Assembly: GCA_014529385.2 (NCBI GenBank)
Contig: CM043962.1
Span: 35,495,598-35,555,597 of the forward strand
Reading direction: 5' to 3'
DNA from: Adiantum capillus-veneris
Taxonomy: Eukaryota; Streptophyta; Polypodiopsida; Polypodiales; Pteridaceae
DNA: 60,000 bases
Part shown: positions 24,641 to 34,990 of the stretch, one piece after another
How positions within the stretch are numbered: the first letter of the stretch is position 1
How the letters are laid out: every line of letters begins with the position of its first letter
Position numbers and translations under genes: made by a program
The notes under the pieces: model-generated
What the model was told of the DNA's origin: nothing
The model's database searches: none
The model's input: only the letters and a program-made list of their open reading frames with translations

Positions 24641-25550
24641 AATTCAAAACCTTCCCGCATAAATTTAAAATATCCCTCCCAAATCTTAAATATCCCGCCT
24701 AAATTTTAAACTATCCCGCCCAAATTTTAAAATTCAAACTTTTTTATAAAAATTTAAATTTTACTACTTAAATTTAAAATATTCCACGCGAAATTGATTT
24801 TAAATTCAAGTTTACCACAAAAAGATATCATTATACCACCTAAATTCAAATATGCAAACCTCAAATCATTATATTGTACATAAATTCAAACAAATTCAAA
24901 TTAACAAGCCTAAACTGATATTAGTTTGCATAGATATGAATTTATCACACCTAAATTATGTCACCATGTTAGAGAGAGTGGTTAGAGAATTTGAACAAGG
25001 TCCACTACTTGTCCAACCTAGATACCAAGAAGGATTGAGTGTACAAGGTATTGTTTGGAGGTCCTTATAGTCCATTGGTCTCAAGGTCCACCACTTGTGG
25101 TAAGGGTCACCAAAAAGTGTATATATTCATCGAAAGAAATACACGTATTTTTGGTCTACATGTCCTAGTTTAAACCATTTATGTCCATTAGGTGTATCAC
25201 TAAACAACACTACTATTTTTGAGAAACAGAAGTTACAATCATATCTACAAATGGATTAGAGGAAAATCAGCTCAGCATACATCCAGAACTCGCTACAAGA
25301 ATCGACTTTAACAGATCACGCAAGTAAGTCTTCCATTCAATTTTACTAGTATTACAATGTGTTAGTTATTTGTGATATTTATGTATGTATATATACTATG
25401 TGTGCATATCGTAATTAAGTGTAATTGTGTATCTGCATTATGTATGAGTATTACAATGAAATAACACAAATATACATACATACACATAGATAACACAGAC
25501 GCACACATACATGAGCATGTATTTTCAAGAGAGAGATAGCAAGATACAGA
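24641..25550. other. AT-rich unique sequence with short CCCGCC-containing repeats
   Basis: At 24655-24735 a unit of about 20 bases (ATCCCGCCTAAATTTTAAA) recurs roughly four times with changes. The rest is AT-rich, with two late copies of the CCACTTGT motif near 24999 and 25083. No gene is seen. Confidence 0.55.
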
Positions 25551-25555
25551 GATAG

Positions 25556-25602
<47 letters not shown>
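25551..25602. repeat. (GATA)n(GA)n microsatellite
   Basis: About six GATA units run into about fifteen GA units, inside the giant transposon. Confidence 0.93.
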
Positions 25603-25605
<3 letters not shown>

Positions 25606-25635
25606 ATACCTGTTTTTTAGAGAGAGGAGAGAGAA

Positions 25636-25905
25636 AGATAACAGATTTCACTATGTTTATGTATGTGGAAGAGAGGAAGACGATGTATGGGAATATGTGC
25701 ACGTATTTTCAAGAGAGAGACAACAAGATAACAGATTTCATTGTGGTTATGTATGTGGAACTGAGGAAGACGATGTGTGGGAATATGTGCATGTATTTTC
25801 AAGAGAGAGACAGCAAGATAACAGATTTCACTGTGGTTATGTATGTGGAAGAGAGGAAGACGATGTGTGGGAATATGTGTATGTGTGCGGGGATACTTTT
25901 AAACT
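25636..25905 (+). repeat. 90-bp tandem repeat, three copies
   Basis: AGATAACAGATTTCA recurs at 25636, 25726 and 25816, an exact 90-base period. Since 90 is a multiple of three, a plus-strand frame stays open through all copies (25653-26048, 131 codons) with a repeated MYVE(E/L)RKTM-like peptide. I regard the frame as a by-product of the repeat, not an established gene. Confidence 0.85.
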
Positions 25906-26400
25906 ATGTATCTCTGTCTTTTGACGAGAGAGTGTGTGTGCAAGAAGAGTTACAGAGAACCATCTTCTCTATATGGAGAAAGACAGAGAGTGTGAGAGAG
26001 AGAAATACCTGTTTTTTCTCTATTCGTGAGGTGTGCAATGTCTCCTGAGAAGACTGCCCGATCCTGCCCTTCTGGAAAGCGTTGTGTACGCTGCTGTTTC
26101 TTTATCTTGTGCGCGAACTTTCAATCCTGTGCACTCCACCTGTGTGTTGTGTACGATGCCGAGCTTGCTCCTCTACGCGTGCGTATACTCCAACTGTGTG
26201 CGATCCGTGTGTGCTTTCTGTGTGTTTGCTGCTCGCCTGCTTTCTCTGTGTGCGTTTCTCGTGCGCTCTCTGTGTGCCTAATCTTGATAGGGTTTATTAG
26301 AATGCCACGTATGCTACAAGTCCATGTTTTATCATAGGATTAAAAAAAACAAAAGCAATATAAAAAATTAACCAATTCACACGGCCAAAATTAAAGAAAT
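25906..26400. other. CG- and CT-richer segment upstream of the transposase gene
   Basis: The segment at 26030-26285 is clearly richer in CG and TGTG than the surroundings (for example GTGCGCGAAC, CTACGCGTGCGT). A good splice acceptor lies just before the DUF7869-type ORF at 28744, so the gene needs an upstream exon. This segment is a candidate for the promoter or leader exon. This is inference; no donor site is established. Confidence 0.3.
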
Positions 26401-26404
26401 CATG

Positions 26405-26640
26405 GTTGAAAATATGAAAAACATGCGTAACGCGGGCCGCCCCTTGACCCCGCCTGGGGCGTTGCCCCAGGACCCCGCCCAGAACAATATCCCAAAATCA
26501 ACCTCCCAAGCCCCGCCATCGAGAGCGCTATATTCCACATCCCCATCAAGAGCGCTACCCCCAAACCTCACGTGGAAGCGCTGCCTTGTCACCCCATTGT
26601 GGCATTGCCCTAAGACCCCGCATCTGGAGTGCTAAATGGG
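26405..26640. other. GC-rich island with a perfect short hairpin
   Basis: A 235-base GC-rich block stands in AT-rich sequence. It contains CCTGGGGC-GTT-GCCCCAGG (26453-26471), a perfect 8-bp stem with a 3-base loop. ACCCCGCC and GAGCGCTA/GAGTGCTA words are repeated. It looks like a fragment of a distinct repeat family. Confidence 0.6.
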
Positions 26641-27120
26641 AACATTCTTCATTAGTGAAATTTTGAACATAAATTATATTAGCATATACTTAAATATAAT
26701 ACAAATATTAACATATTAGCTATACTACTAATTTACTATAGCAGTTCTAGATTATGTCCCATACTATATTTAAGGTGCCAAAGGTTTGGCCTTATGGTCC
26801 TAGATTTAGCCAAGTGGTCAACACATATAGGACCAAGTGCACACTGTGCCACAAAACTTGGCCACCACTTCACTTGCCAAAGTTTACACACTTCAAACCA
26901 CAATAAATTGTCATTACTCTTCGGCAACCCTTTTGTTCAAGTCTTTGAAAAAACATTGTTTAAGGCCACCCTAAACCATTTTCATTTAGGGGTGTCTAAA
27001 ACTAGCTTTTAGGGAATTCGAGAAGAAAATGGTCAAAGTTTTATACTTAGTTTTAACCACTTGACCAATTCAAATATTGGAAAGCAAGGTCTTGTAATAC
27101 TTTTCTTTGGACATCACACA
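26641..27120. other. AT-rich unique sequence
   Basis: No coding sequence or repeat structure is seen apart from loose similarity to the array filler (GCCAAGTGGTCAACAC near 26810). Confidence 0.55.
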
Positions 27121-27124
27121 TTAA

Positions 27125-28655
27125 AACTAGGTCCCTCACTTGTCCAAGCTATGCTCTAATACAATAAAGGGCTTTTGGTTTCAAGATGCACCACTTTCCC
27201 AACCTTGATTCCATTAAAGAAGCTAGCTCTACTTAGACATTTAATAGCAAGGTCTTGCAGCAGTTCAGATTGAACATTTTCCATGGCAGCTAGGTCCACC
27301 ACTTATCTAAGCTATGCTCTAATAGAGTAAGGGGGTTTTGGTTTCAAGATCCACCACTTGTCCAAACTTGATTTGGGAAGCAAGGTCCTATAATAGTTTG
27401 CTTTGGGCATTCACCATTACAACTAAGTCCACCACTTCTCCAAGCTATGTTCTAATACACTAAGGAGGTTTTGGTTTCAAGGAGAACCACTTGTACGACT
27501 CTGTTTTTGGAAGTAAGGTCTTTACATAGTTCACCTTGGACCTTGGACATTGGATACTACAACTAAGCCCACCACTTGTCCAAGATATCCTCTATATATA
27601 GCCAAAGGGTTTGGGTTTCAAGATTCACCACTTTTCCAACCTTTCTTCCATTAAAGAAAGGAGGGGCTTTATAACTAGGTCCACCACTTGTCCAAGCTAT
27701 GCTCTGATATAGAAAGGGGATTTTGGTTTCAAGGTCCACCACGTGTTCAACCTTGCAAGACTCAAGGGATACTTGGACATTGGAAAGCATAGTCCTATAG
27801 TAGTTGATAGGTGGCAGTGGGTATTACAACTAGGTCCAACCTATGCTCTCATATAGCAAAGAGGCTTTGCTTTCAAGGTCCACCACTTGTCCAACCTTGC
27901 TTCCATTAAAGAAATGAGGGGCTACGTAAACATTGGCAAGCAAGGTAGCAAGGTCCTAAGGTGTTTCACCTTGGATATTGGGCATTATAACTAGGTCCAC
28001 CACTTGTCCAAGATATGCTCTGATAAAGAAAGGGGATTTTCGTTTCAAGGTCCACCATGTGTTCAACCTTTCTAATGTAGATTGGGGATTTTCGTTTCAA
28101 GGTCCACCACGTGTTCAACCTTGAAAGACTCAAGGGATACTTGGACATTGGAAAGCATAGTCCTATAGTAGTTGATAGGTGGCAGTGGGTATTAAAACTA
28201 GGTCCAACCTATGCTCTTATATAGCAAAGAGGATTTGGTTTCAAGGTCCACCACTTGTCCAACCTTACTTCCATTAAAGAAATGAGGGGCTACGTAAACA
28301 TTGTCAAGCAAGGTAGCAAAGTCCTAAGGTATTTCACCTTGGATATTGGGCATTATAACTAGGTCCACCACTTGTCCAAGCTATGCTCTGATATAGAAAG
28401 GGGATTTTTGTTTCAAGGTCCACCACGTGTTCAACCTTGAAAGACTCAAGGGATACTTGGACATTGGAAAGCATAGTCCTATAGTAGTTGATAGGTGGCA
28501 GTGGGTATTACAACTAGGTCCACCACTTGTCCAACCTATGCTCTCATATAGCAAAGAGGCTTTGGTTTCAAGGTCCACCACTTGTCCAACCTTGCTTCCA
28601 TTAATATAGCAAGGAGGATTTGGTCTCAAGGTTCACCACTTGTCCAACCTATGCA
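27125..28655 (-). repeat. third array, about 314-370-bp units with G-box variants
   Basis: Copies of GGTCCACCACTTGTCCAA occur in the same orientation as the right array but with different filler (TGCTCTGATATAGAAAGGGG, GGCAGTGGGTATTA). Unit markers occur at 27701, 28015 and 28385. In three copies the motif CACTTG has become CACGTG (27740-27745, 28108-28113, 28424-28429), a palindromic G-box. The array ends 90 bases before the DUF7869-type ORF, so it lies in the likely promoter or intron of that gene. Confidence 0.88.
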
Positions 28656-28744
28656 AACCTTTTTCATGTTGTAGCATGATTTTTTGTTTGAAGAGTATTT
28701 TTCTATAACTATGGATTTAACAATGTAATCTTTTTACTTACAGG

Positions 28745-31700
28745 ATGGACTTCGAATCTGGGGAGAAAGTACATATGATACTTGACAATGAAATCGTTGG
28801 TATTGGTTGTGTGTGTAGAACAGATCCAGATTCCACTTGTGGTGGTACAAAGATAGGGCTGGGAAATGTCTCCATACTAGTGGAGGAATGCTTGAAGGAT
28901 GTGGTCCTACCTTTTCCTACAATGGATACTTCATCTCTCCAAGGCTCATTATGGAGTGCTGTTCGATGGTCAAAGCTTCTTTTGCAATCTTTTGTATTAA
29001 ATGGAAACTTAATTGATCCACACGAAAGCTATAATGGTGATGAAGAACATGATCATTCTGATCCTCTAGTTACAGATGCAATACCTATGACAAGCCCAGA
29101 ATTTGAAGCAATGATTCGAGAGTCTTGGAGAAATCAGAGGGTCCTTTTAAAAGATGACACAATGATGCAAACCATGAATGAAGGGACCATCTTATATGTA
29201 TTTCCACATGATTATGTCAACTTTCAGGAACTTGGTCCTGATTGTGTGGGTGTGGGTATTGAAAGAGAAAATGCAAGCATTGATGATGTGGTTGAAGTGG
29301 GTAGCATCACTTTGCTAAAGTGGCCCATCAAGCAGACAACAATGTTGAATGGGAGCCAATTACAACGCTTTGTTCCTGTTGATGGCATGCATGCTACATA
29401 TGAGGATATATCCAACGATGGCAATGTTGGAAAAATACTTGATGGGAGTAATGTTGTCCAGTTGTCAAGGAAGAGACGATACACTTTCATGAACAGGACT
29501 CAAAAATCAAAAGCAGCACCAGCTTCGACTTTTTACCTTTCAAACAAATCAATTCAAAGGGTATCATGCATTGATTGTTGTGCACAAAAATGCTGCCAAT
29601 TTGCAGATCGTGATATGGTGACAAGGTTACGACAACAATTTTGGGGAGAGTCTCAAAAATCACGCACTAATTATGTTTATGATGTTCTTTCTATATGTTA
29701 TCAGAAAGATGAGAAGTCACGATACCAATTCAGGCTAAATGGCTCTATTGTTTGTTGTAGAGCATGGTATGAGCTACATGGAATACCAAAGACATCATTT
29801 TATCGATACAAGGAGAACTTTGAAAATGGTGTGCGCCAATATGTACATGGGAACACATGTACATTGAGAAGGTGACTTCAACATACTAGTTTAGCAAGAG
29901 CACTACTAAATGAGTTTGTGGAAAACAACTCTGAGAAGATGCCACATAGAAGTAGAGCACTGCTAGATGGCTCAAGAGAGACTCAATTGGTGATTCCATC
30001 AACATACAAACAAGTGGATATTTTATGTGAAATCAACACGACACTTGACCAAATGGGCTATGAGAAGAAGCTATCCCAATCTTCTTTTGGTAGAATTTGG
30101 AACAAAGAGTACCCACATGTCACTTTAACAAAGACGAGTGAGTTCTCTAAGTGCAATATTTGTAGCTCAATCAAGGCAAGGTTAGAAGCTAAACCTTCTC
30201 TTGAAGAGAGAGCTCTTCTCTTGAGGGAGAGAGAAGTTCACATGGCACAACAAAAGAGTTGCAGAAGCCTATATTATGCATGGCGCACGTATTCAGAAAC
30301 TCAACCACAAAAATATGTATGCATAATCCATGATAAGATGGATCAAAAGAAGACTGCCATTCCTAGATTACGCATTGTTCCCAAGGGTGTGGATTCAGGA
30401 TATAATCTGCAGGTGGCATTGATTGGCATGATCACTCATGGACATGGAGAAGGTCATTACGGACACTTTGTCTTGAATGGTTTGTGGCCAGCTGATCCAA
30501 ATCTTACAATTGGCTCAATTGCTAATTGTTTACATAACCTCGAGAGGATAGATAAGCATCCTCTTGGTGATCTAGTAACAAATGGACTTCCAAGGAGCAA
30601 TATTTCACTACTACATGCTTTGAACTCAAGGGATGCTTTGGACTACCATAACTTGAGTGATGGAAAAGAGCCCATTGTGCAGTCGTCAGAAATTGCAGAA
30701 GAGGAATTGGGGTCAACATTTCGCAGATTGCCAGAGAACTTGTTGCTACAATTGGATAATTGTGCAGGGGAAAACAAAAATCGATACTTATTTGCCTATT
30801 TGTCAATGCTTGTTGCAAGGGGTGTTTTCAAAACCATCCAGCTGGGATTTTTAATGGTTGGGCATACACATGAGGACATAGATGCCATGTTTAGTAGGTT
30901 TTTAGAGAAGTTGAGAGTTACACAAACCTATACTTTGCCACATTTGATGGATACATTACGAAACAACTCATCTTCATCTCCAGCTCCATTTTTTCTCACA
31001 AAGATCCCCGATTTCAAGCAATATTGTGATGGCTATCTTTGTGATGGACAAGACATACTTGTTGGACATTCCAAACCGCTTCAGTTCAGGTTCTTTATGC
31101 AGGATGAGACACCAATGATGCAATATAAGGCACATGTAGGTGTATCAAGTTGGAGTGGAAGTATTCGCCTTTGGAAAACAGACACAGAGGGCAAGCCAAT
31201 GTTACCACATGGAGATCCACCTCTAGTACAAATGGCGGAGTATGTCAAGGCCCACGAAGAAGTCATTTTGGGGCTAAAGAACTATATAAAATTTTGGAAA
31301 AATTTAGGGAATGGTTCAAGTATTCCGCGATATTATAGACCCGTGATAGATTATTGGAGTAAGGTAATTGAAGAGATTGGAAAAGCAATCATATCAGAGG
31401 GAGTCTTGTATGAAATGTTTTGGCCAAAAACTCAAGAATATTCTCACCTACAAAGCACTACAATGAATTTGCAACAAGGAGCAGAAAGATTCCTAGGCCT
31501 TGAAGAGTTGAACGATCATTTTTGTGGGCCTCAACGAGATAGGCCAAGGGAAGAGTTTGACCCTATGTCTGATGTGCACCAAGGTGACTTTCTTATGCTT
31601 GTTCCGAGTGACACAGAAATCTATCCAGTGTGGCTTGCAATGGCTTTATCTGACATTGATAATGAGCCTACATCACCAAACTACAGAAAACTCTTGATTC

Positions 31701-31972
31701 AATATTGGGCACCTTGCGCGAGAAAAAGTGGGATGACAGATACTCAAGCTTACAGTAATTGTTGGAAGGGTTATTGGGCTGTCAACTATAAGGACCCACA
31801 AGTGTGGGAAACTATAGATGCAATTGTTTGGTCCTGGAGACCCAACAAAGAAGGACCATTTTCTAGAATAAAGATTCCAGAAAGACATGCTCTAAAAGCC
31901 AAAGAAGGCCTCACTCGTGCACATCAGCCACACTTGGATCAAAGTTCAGATATGGTATCAAATGTGGAGTAG
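28745..31972 (+). pseudogene. DUF7869-type transposase-like protein, 1,075 codons with one in-frame TGA
   Basis: A single frame of about 1,075 codons has only one stop, a TGA at 29873-29875. All 14 codons between this stop and the next listed start are sense. The exon starts after a strong splice acceptor (TTTTTACTTACAG) at 28743. The first part has a small beta-rich N-terminal domain (G-V..ILDNEIVGIG..., tDP..CGG), a cysteine cluster CIDCCAQKCCQF (residues 275-286), and VCCRAWYELHGIPKTSFYRYK (336-356), which resembles a DNA-binding helix pair. The second part has CNIC (79-82 of that part), then IIHDKMDQ (D139, D142), LLLQLDNCAGENKNR (D280, E285) and GHTHEDIDAMFSRF (E319, D320, D322). The spacing and context fit a DDE-type nuclease fold. 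DUF7869 proteins are known from plants and animals without an established function. Its position inside a TIR/TSD-bounded element supports a transposase role. The TGA could be a CGA-to-TGA change. Confidence 0.85.
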
Positions 31973-32248
31973 AATTATGTGGAGCTTCTATTGTGACTAT
32001 ACTAGTCAATTTGTAAACAAAATCTTTTTTGTATCTTCCTTTGTTTTATGTAATTTATAGTTATTATTCAAATCCATGTGTTGTACATCCTCTTGACTTT
32101 TGGTGTTTATCAACACCACAATCCTATGAGATTTTCACTTTATTTACTAGCCACACACCTCAATTTTTCCCACTTTAAGTGGAAAATTCCCAAATTACAT
32201 GAATTCGGTCGATTTGGAGATTCCCATAATGTGAGATTTTTACCAAAA
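31973..32248 (+). other. 3-prime flank of the transposase gene and right subterminal zone
   Basis: AT-rich, with TTTTTTGTATC and TTGTTTTATG stretches suited to plant polyadenylation. An inverted copy of the left subterminal AAAGTGGGAAAA lies at about 32165-32177. No other feature is seen. Confidence 0.55.
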
Positions 32249-32264
32249 TACCTAATATGGTCTT
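32249..32264 (-). repeat. right terminal inverted repeat of the giant transposon
   Basis: TACCTAATATGGTCTT, the exact complement of 7535-7550, followed by the target duplication GTCT at 32265-32268. Confidence 0.93.
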
Positions 32265-32903
32265 GTCTCCCAACTTCATCTCCCTGCACCTGGCCAACCG
32301 AGCATCTGATTGACGCGCCATCAATTTGTGCTAGTTCCGCATGACTCATACTTCCACTGAGAGCCTTGACGAGGCTCAAAAAATGCCAGATGGCACATCT
32401 TCCAATGCATGCAAGTAGGCTCAGACCCGGCCCCTGGAAAATCTTCAACTGACCATAACTTGGTAAACTGAGTTCTGATTCGCAATCCGAGAAGACATGC
32501 ATGCTCCACAACTCGAGCACTACACACATATACATTGACATCAACCCGGGCCACCTGTCCCCAGCTACCCTGTCCGTCGGGGATCTGCTACGCACTCTTT
32601 CTTTAAACTGCAATATCTTGAGCACCGGGGCTCCATTTGAGGAGCTGTCTGGACCGGCTTCTAGAGCACGATGAACTCTACATTCCAGAGCTTTGACTTG
32701 GCATTTTGGACATTTTCACCTGCCATCCCATCTGGACTACCATGCTGCCTTTTTGGCCTAGAAAACCGCTTTAAGCATACATTCCTGCTATCCTTTGGCT
32801 GCTAAGGGCCTTGGCACATGCCCTAGCCTTCTGCACTGCACTCGACTACTGCCTTGGCCTAGCATTGACCACCTGCTAGCTTCGACCAACTTTAGCTGCA
32901 CCA
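32265..32903 (-). mobile_element. level 2 3-prime LTR, upstream part
   Basis: The U3 side of the interrupted 3-prime LTR. On the minus strand it starts TGGTGCAGC at 32903. It aligns end to end with 35720-36355 of the sister LTR at about 94 percent by eye. At its low end it meets the GTCT duplication and the giant transposon. Confidence 0.9.
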
Positions 32904-33079
32904 TCATTGCCCAGCCCTCTCGTCGAACATTTATGTTCGACCAAAAGCATATGTACAAAACTTTAAAACTGGCACACCAAACTGACGATAAAAAGAACTC
33001 GCAAAACCATAACTGTATGTACAGTCTATGTACAAAAGTTTCATGTTTTTTCTTTCACACACTGCATGCTTTAGGTGGG

Positions 33080-34990
33080 TTACCCACCCCCCTTGACTAT
33101 AATCTGCTGCACTTCAGGCACTAGACTCCTCTCGAAATACAGTTTGAGCCGCACACCATTTACTATGTTCCTGAGAAGCTTGCCATTTGCCCTTACCAGC
33201 TGATATGTCCCATTTGGAAAGGCCTTCTTCACTTTATATGGACCTGTCCACTTCTTCTTGAACTTCTTCTGGAATGTGAAATCCAGGTAGCTTTCATACT
33301 TCATGATAAGGTCTCCTTCCTCTATCTTCTTGTCCGGTAGGTTTTGATTGAATTTGGCAACCCGCTTCTCTTTTTGCTTCACATAGTAGTCTGCTGCTGC
33401 CTCTCTGTCCATCTGCAAAGCCTCCAAACTGTCTATCCGATCCTGTAGAACTCCTTGTTGAGTGGCATTGACACGCCACATACCCTTTAAAGCACCTAGT
33501 TGTGCATGCACTGGCAACACTCCCTCCTTACCATAGACAAGCTCGAATGGAGTGAAGTTTGTAGCCACTTTATAAGATGTTCTATACGCCCACAGACACA
33601 CCCACTGCTCCGCCTCGGTGTAGGTAGCCTCTCCTGGGCTAATCACCCTGCTCTCGAAGTATATCGTCTTGTAGCTTCTCCCTACCTTTTGCAATAGAAG
33701 TGCTCCAATAGCAACTGTGCCCACTGTCATAGACACATAGAAGTCATCCTCTCGATTGGGAGGACACACCGCTGGCAACTGGCACAAAATCTCTTTAACC
33801 CTATCAAAAGCCTCCTGAGCTTCCTCATCGCACTCATAGCCATGTACTTGCTGAGCCCTCTTTTGAAGAGGATACACATATTGCGACAGCATCCAAAAGA
33901 AACGTGACAAGTACTTCAACTTATGAACAAATGAAGCCAAACCTTGAGCATCTGATGGCGGTTCCATCAACACCAACGCCTTCACCTTCTCAGGATCCGC
34001 CTCTATACCATTTTGTGACACCACATGACCCAACAACTGTGCTCGAGACTGTGCTAGCTTGCACTTCTTGGTGTTCAACTGACCTCCTTCTTCATCAAGC
34101 CTTTGAAAGCATAAATGGAGCTTCGATAGGTGCTCCAACCTTGAACTGTAACAGCCGATATCATCCATGAAGACCCTAATAAAACGGCCCAAGTATGGAC
34201 CAAATACCCTGTTCATCCAACCTTGGAATGTGGCATATGCATTCACCAATCCAAATGGCATCCGGCGGTAAGCGAAGCAACCCCATGGCGATATGAATGT
34301 GGTCTTCAACTAGTCTTCAAGTGCAATCCCTATTTGAAAGTACCCCGAGAAGCCATCCATAATCGAGTATCTCTCATGCCCAGCCACCTGGTTTAGGATT
34401 TCATCTTGAAACGGCAAGGGGTAGTGATTCCTCTTAGTCGCTGCATTCAATGGCTTGTAGTCGACACACACTCTCCATTTCCCATTCTTCTTAGGGGTTA
34501 TGACCACTGGCGAGACCCACTCTGACTCCTTCACAGGATATATGATGCCTGCATCCAATAGCTTATTGATCTCCTGCCAAAGGGCTTCCTTTTGAATTTC
34601 TCCTAGTCTTCTTAGCTTCTGTGCTTTAGGCTTATGTCCCTCCTTAAGAACAATTTTGTGCTGCACCCCTTTTGCAGCTCGCAAATGCTTGTACTCTATA
34701 GCAAATAGATTTGGATAGGATTCACACAGTTGAACATAGCTCTCCTTTTCTCCTTTGGTTAAGTCTTCACTTATCATGCTTGAAACCTCCTTTATGCTTA
34801 AACCATGAGCTTGAGGCTGCATACCTTCTTCTTTAGGTGGAGAGTCGTCTATGGTGACCCTGAACAAGTCTGCATCTATCTTTAACATGTCATCCTCGCT
34901 CTCCTCTTCCTCTGTGCTAGTATAGCCTTCATCATAGCATGTCTCGGTCTCGTACTCATAGCTCGTCGTGTCGCCCTCATATTTAACTGC
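33080..34990 (-). pseudogene. level 2 Ty3/gypsy pol with internal deletions
   Basis: Minus strand. One open frame runs from about 34990 with a single TAG at 34310-34312. It starts with an acidic linker (DEGYTSTEEEESEDD), then RT (VSPVVITPKKNGKWRVCVDYKPLN, YRRMPFGLVNA, catalytic FMDD near 34160). The tether follows (GHVVSQNGIEADPEKV, SRFFWMLSQYVYPLQKR), then the start of RNase H (ISPGEATYTEAE). There the sequence jumps in frame to the end of integrase (LWAYRTSYKVATNFTPFELVYG) and the integrase C-terminus (WTGPYKVKKAFPNGTYQLV). So most of RNase H and the integrase zinc finger and catalytic core are missing. At the other end pol joins directly to LTR sequence near 34991, so the LTR end, primer-binding site, gag and protease are also lost. 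It is not autonomous. Confidence 0.9.

Larger units (their letters stand above)
7535..32264. mobile_element. 24.7-kb DNA transposon with DUF7869-type protein and mirrored repeat arms (level 3)
   Basis: The boundaries are defined by perfect 16-bp terminal inverted repeats, AAGACCATATTAGGTA at 7535-7550 and its complement at 32249-32264, and by a GTCT target duplication. The sister LTR of the host retrotransposon shows the empty site. Inside, from left to right, are a short unique end, a repeat block (7.8-9.4 kb), the FCP1-like gene, a second repeat block (11.3-15.2 kb), a hinge, a large higher-order array in the opposite orientation (15.6-24.6 kb), unique sequence (24.6-27.1 kb), a third array (27.1-28.65 kb), and the DUF7869-type ORF. 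A 4-bp duplication is compatible with several cut-and-paste superfamilies such as Sola or Ginger. I do not assign one. The boundaries are seen in the sequence; its mobility by the encoded protein is inference. Confidence 0.92.

Noticed and set aside
28745-29875. The first transposase ORF as a separate gene from the second
   Set aside because: Both are in the same frame with only one stop between them and the 14 following codons open, so one interrupted gene is simpler. Two proteins cannot be fully excluded.
7535-32264. A large LTR retrotransposon or Helitron as the 24.7-kb element
   Set aside because: Inverted repeats at both ends and a 4-bp target duplication exclude a Helitron. There are no direct LTRs or pol genes inside these boundaries.
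32140-32625. A 161-codon minus-strand ORF with a partial sister at 35712-36077
   Set aside because: It runs across the right end of the giant transposon into LTR sequence, so it cannot be a gene of either. It is open by chance.
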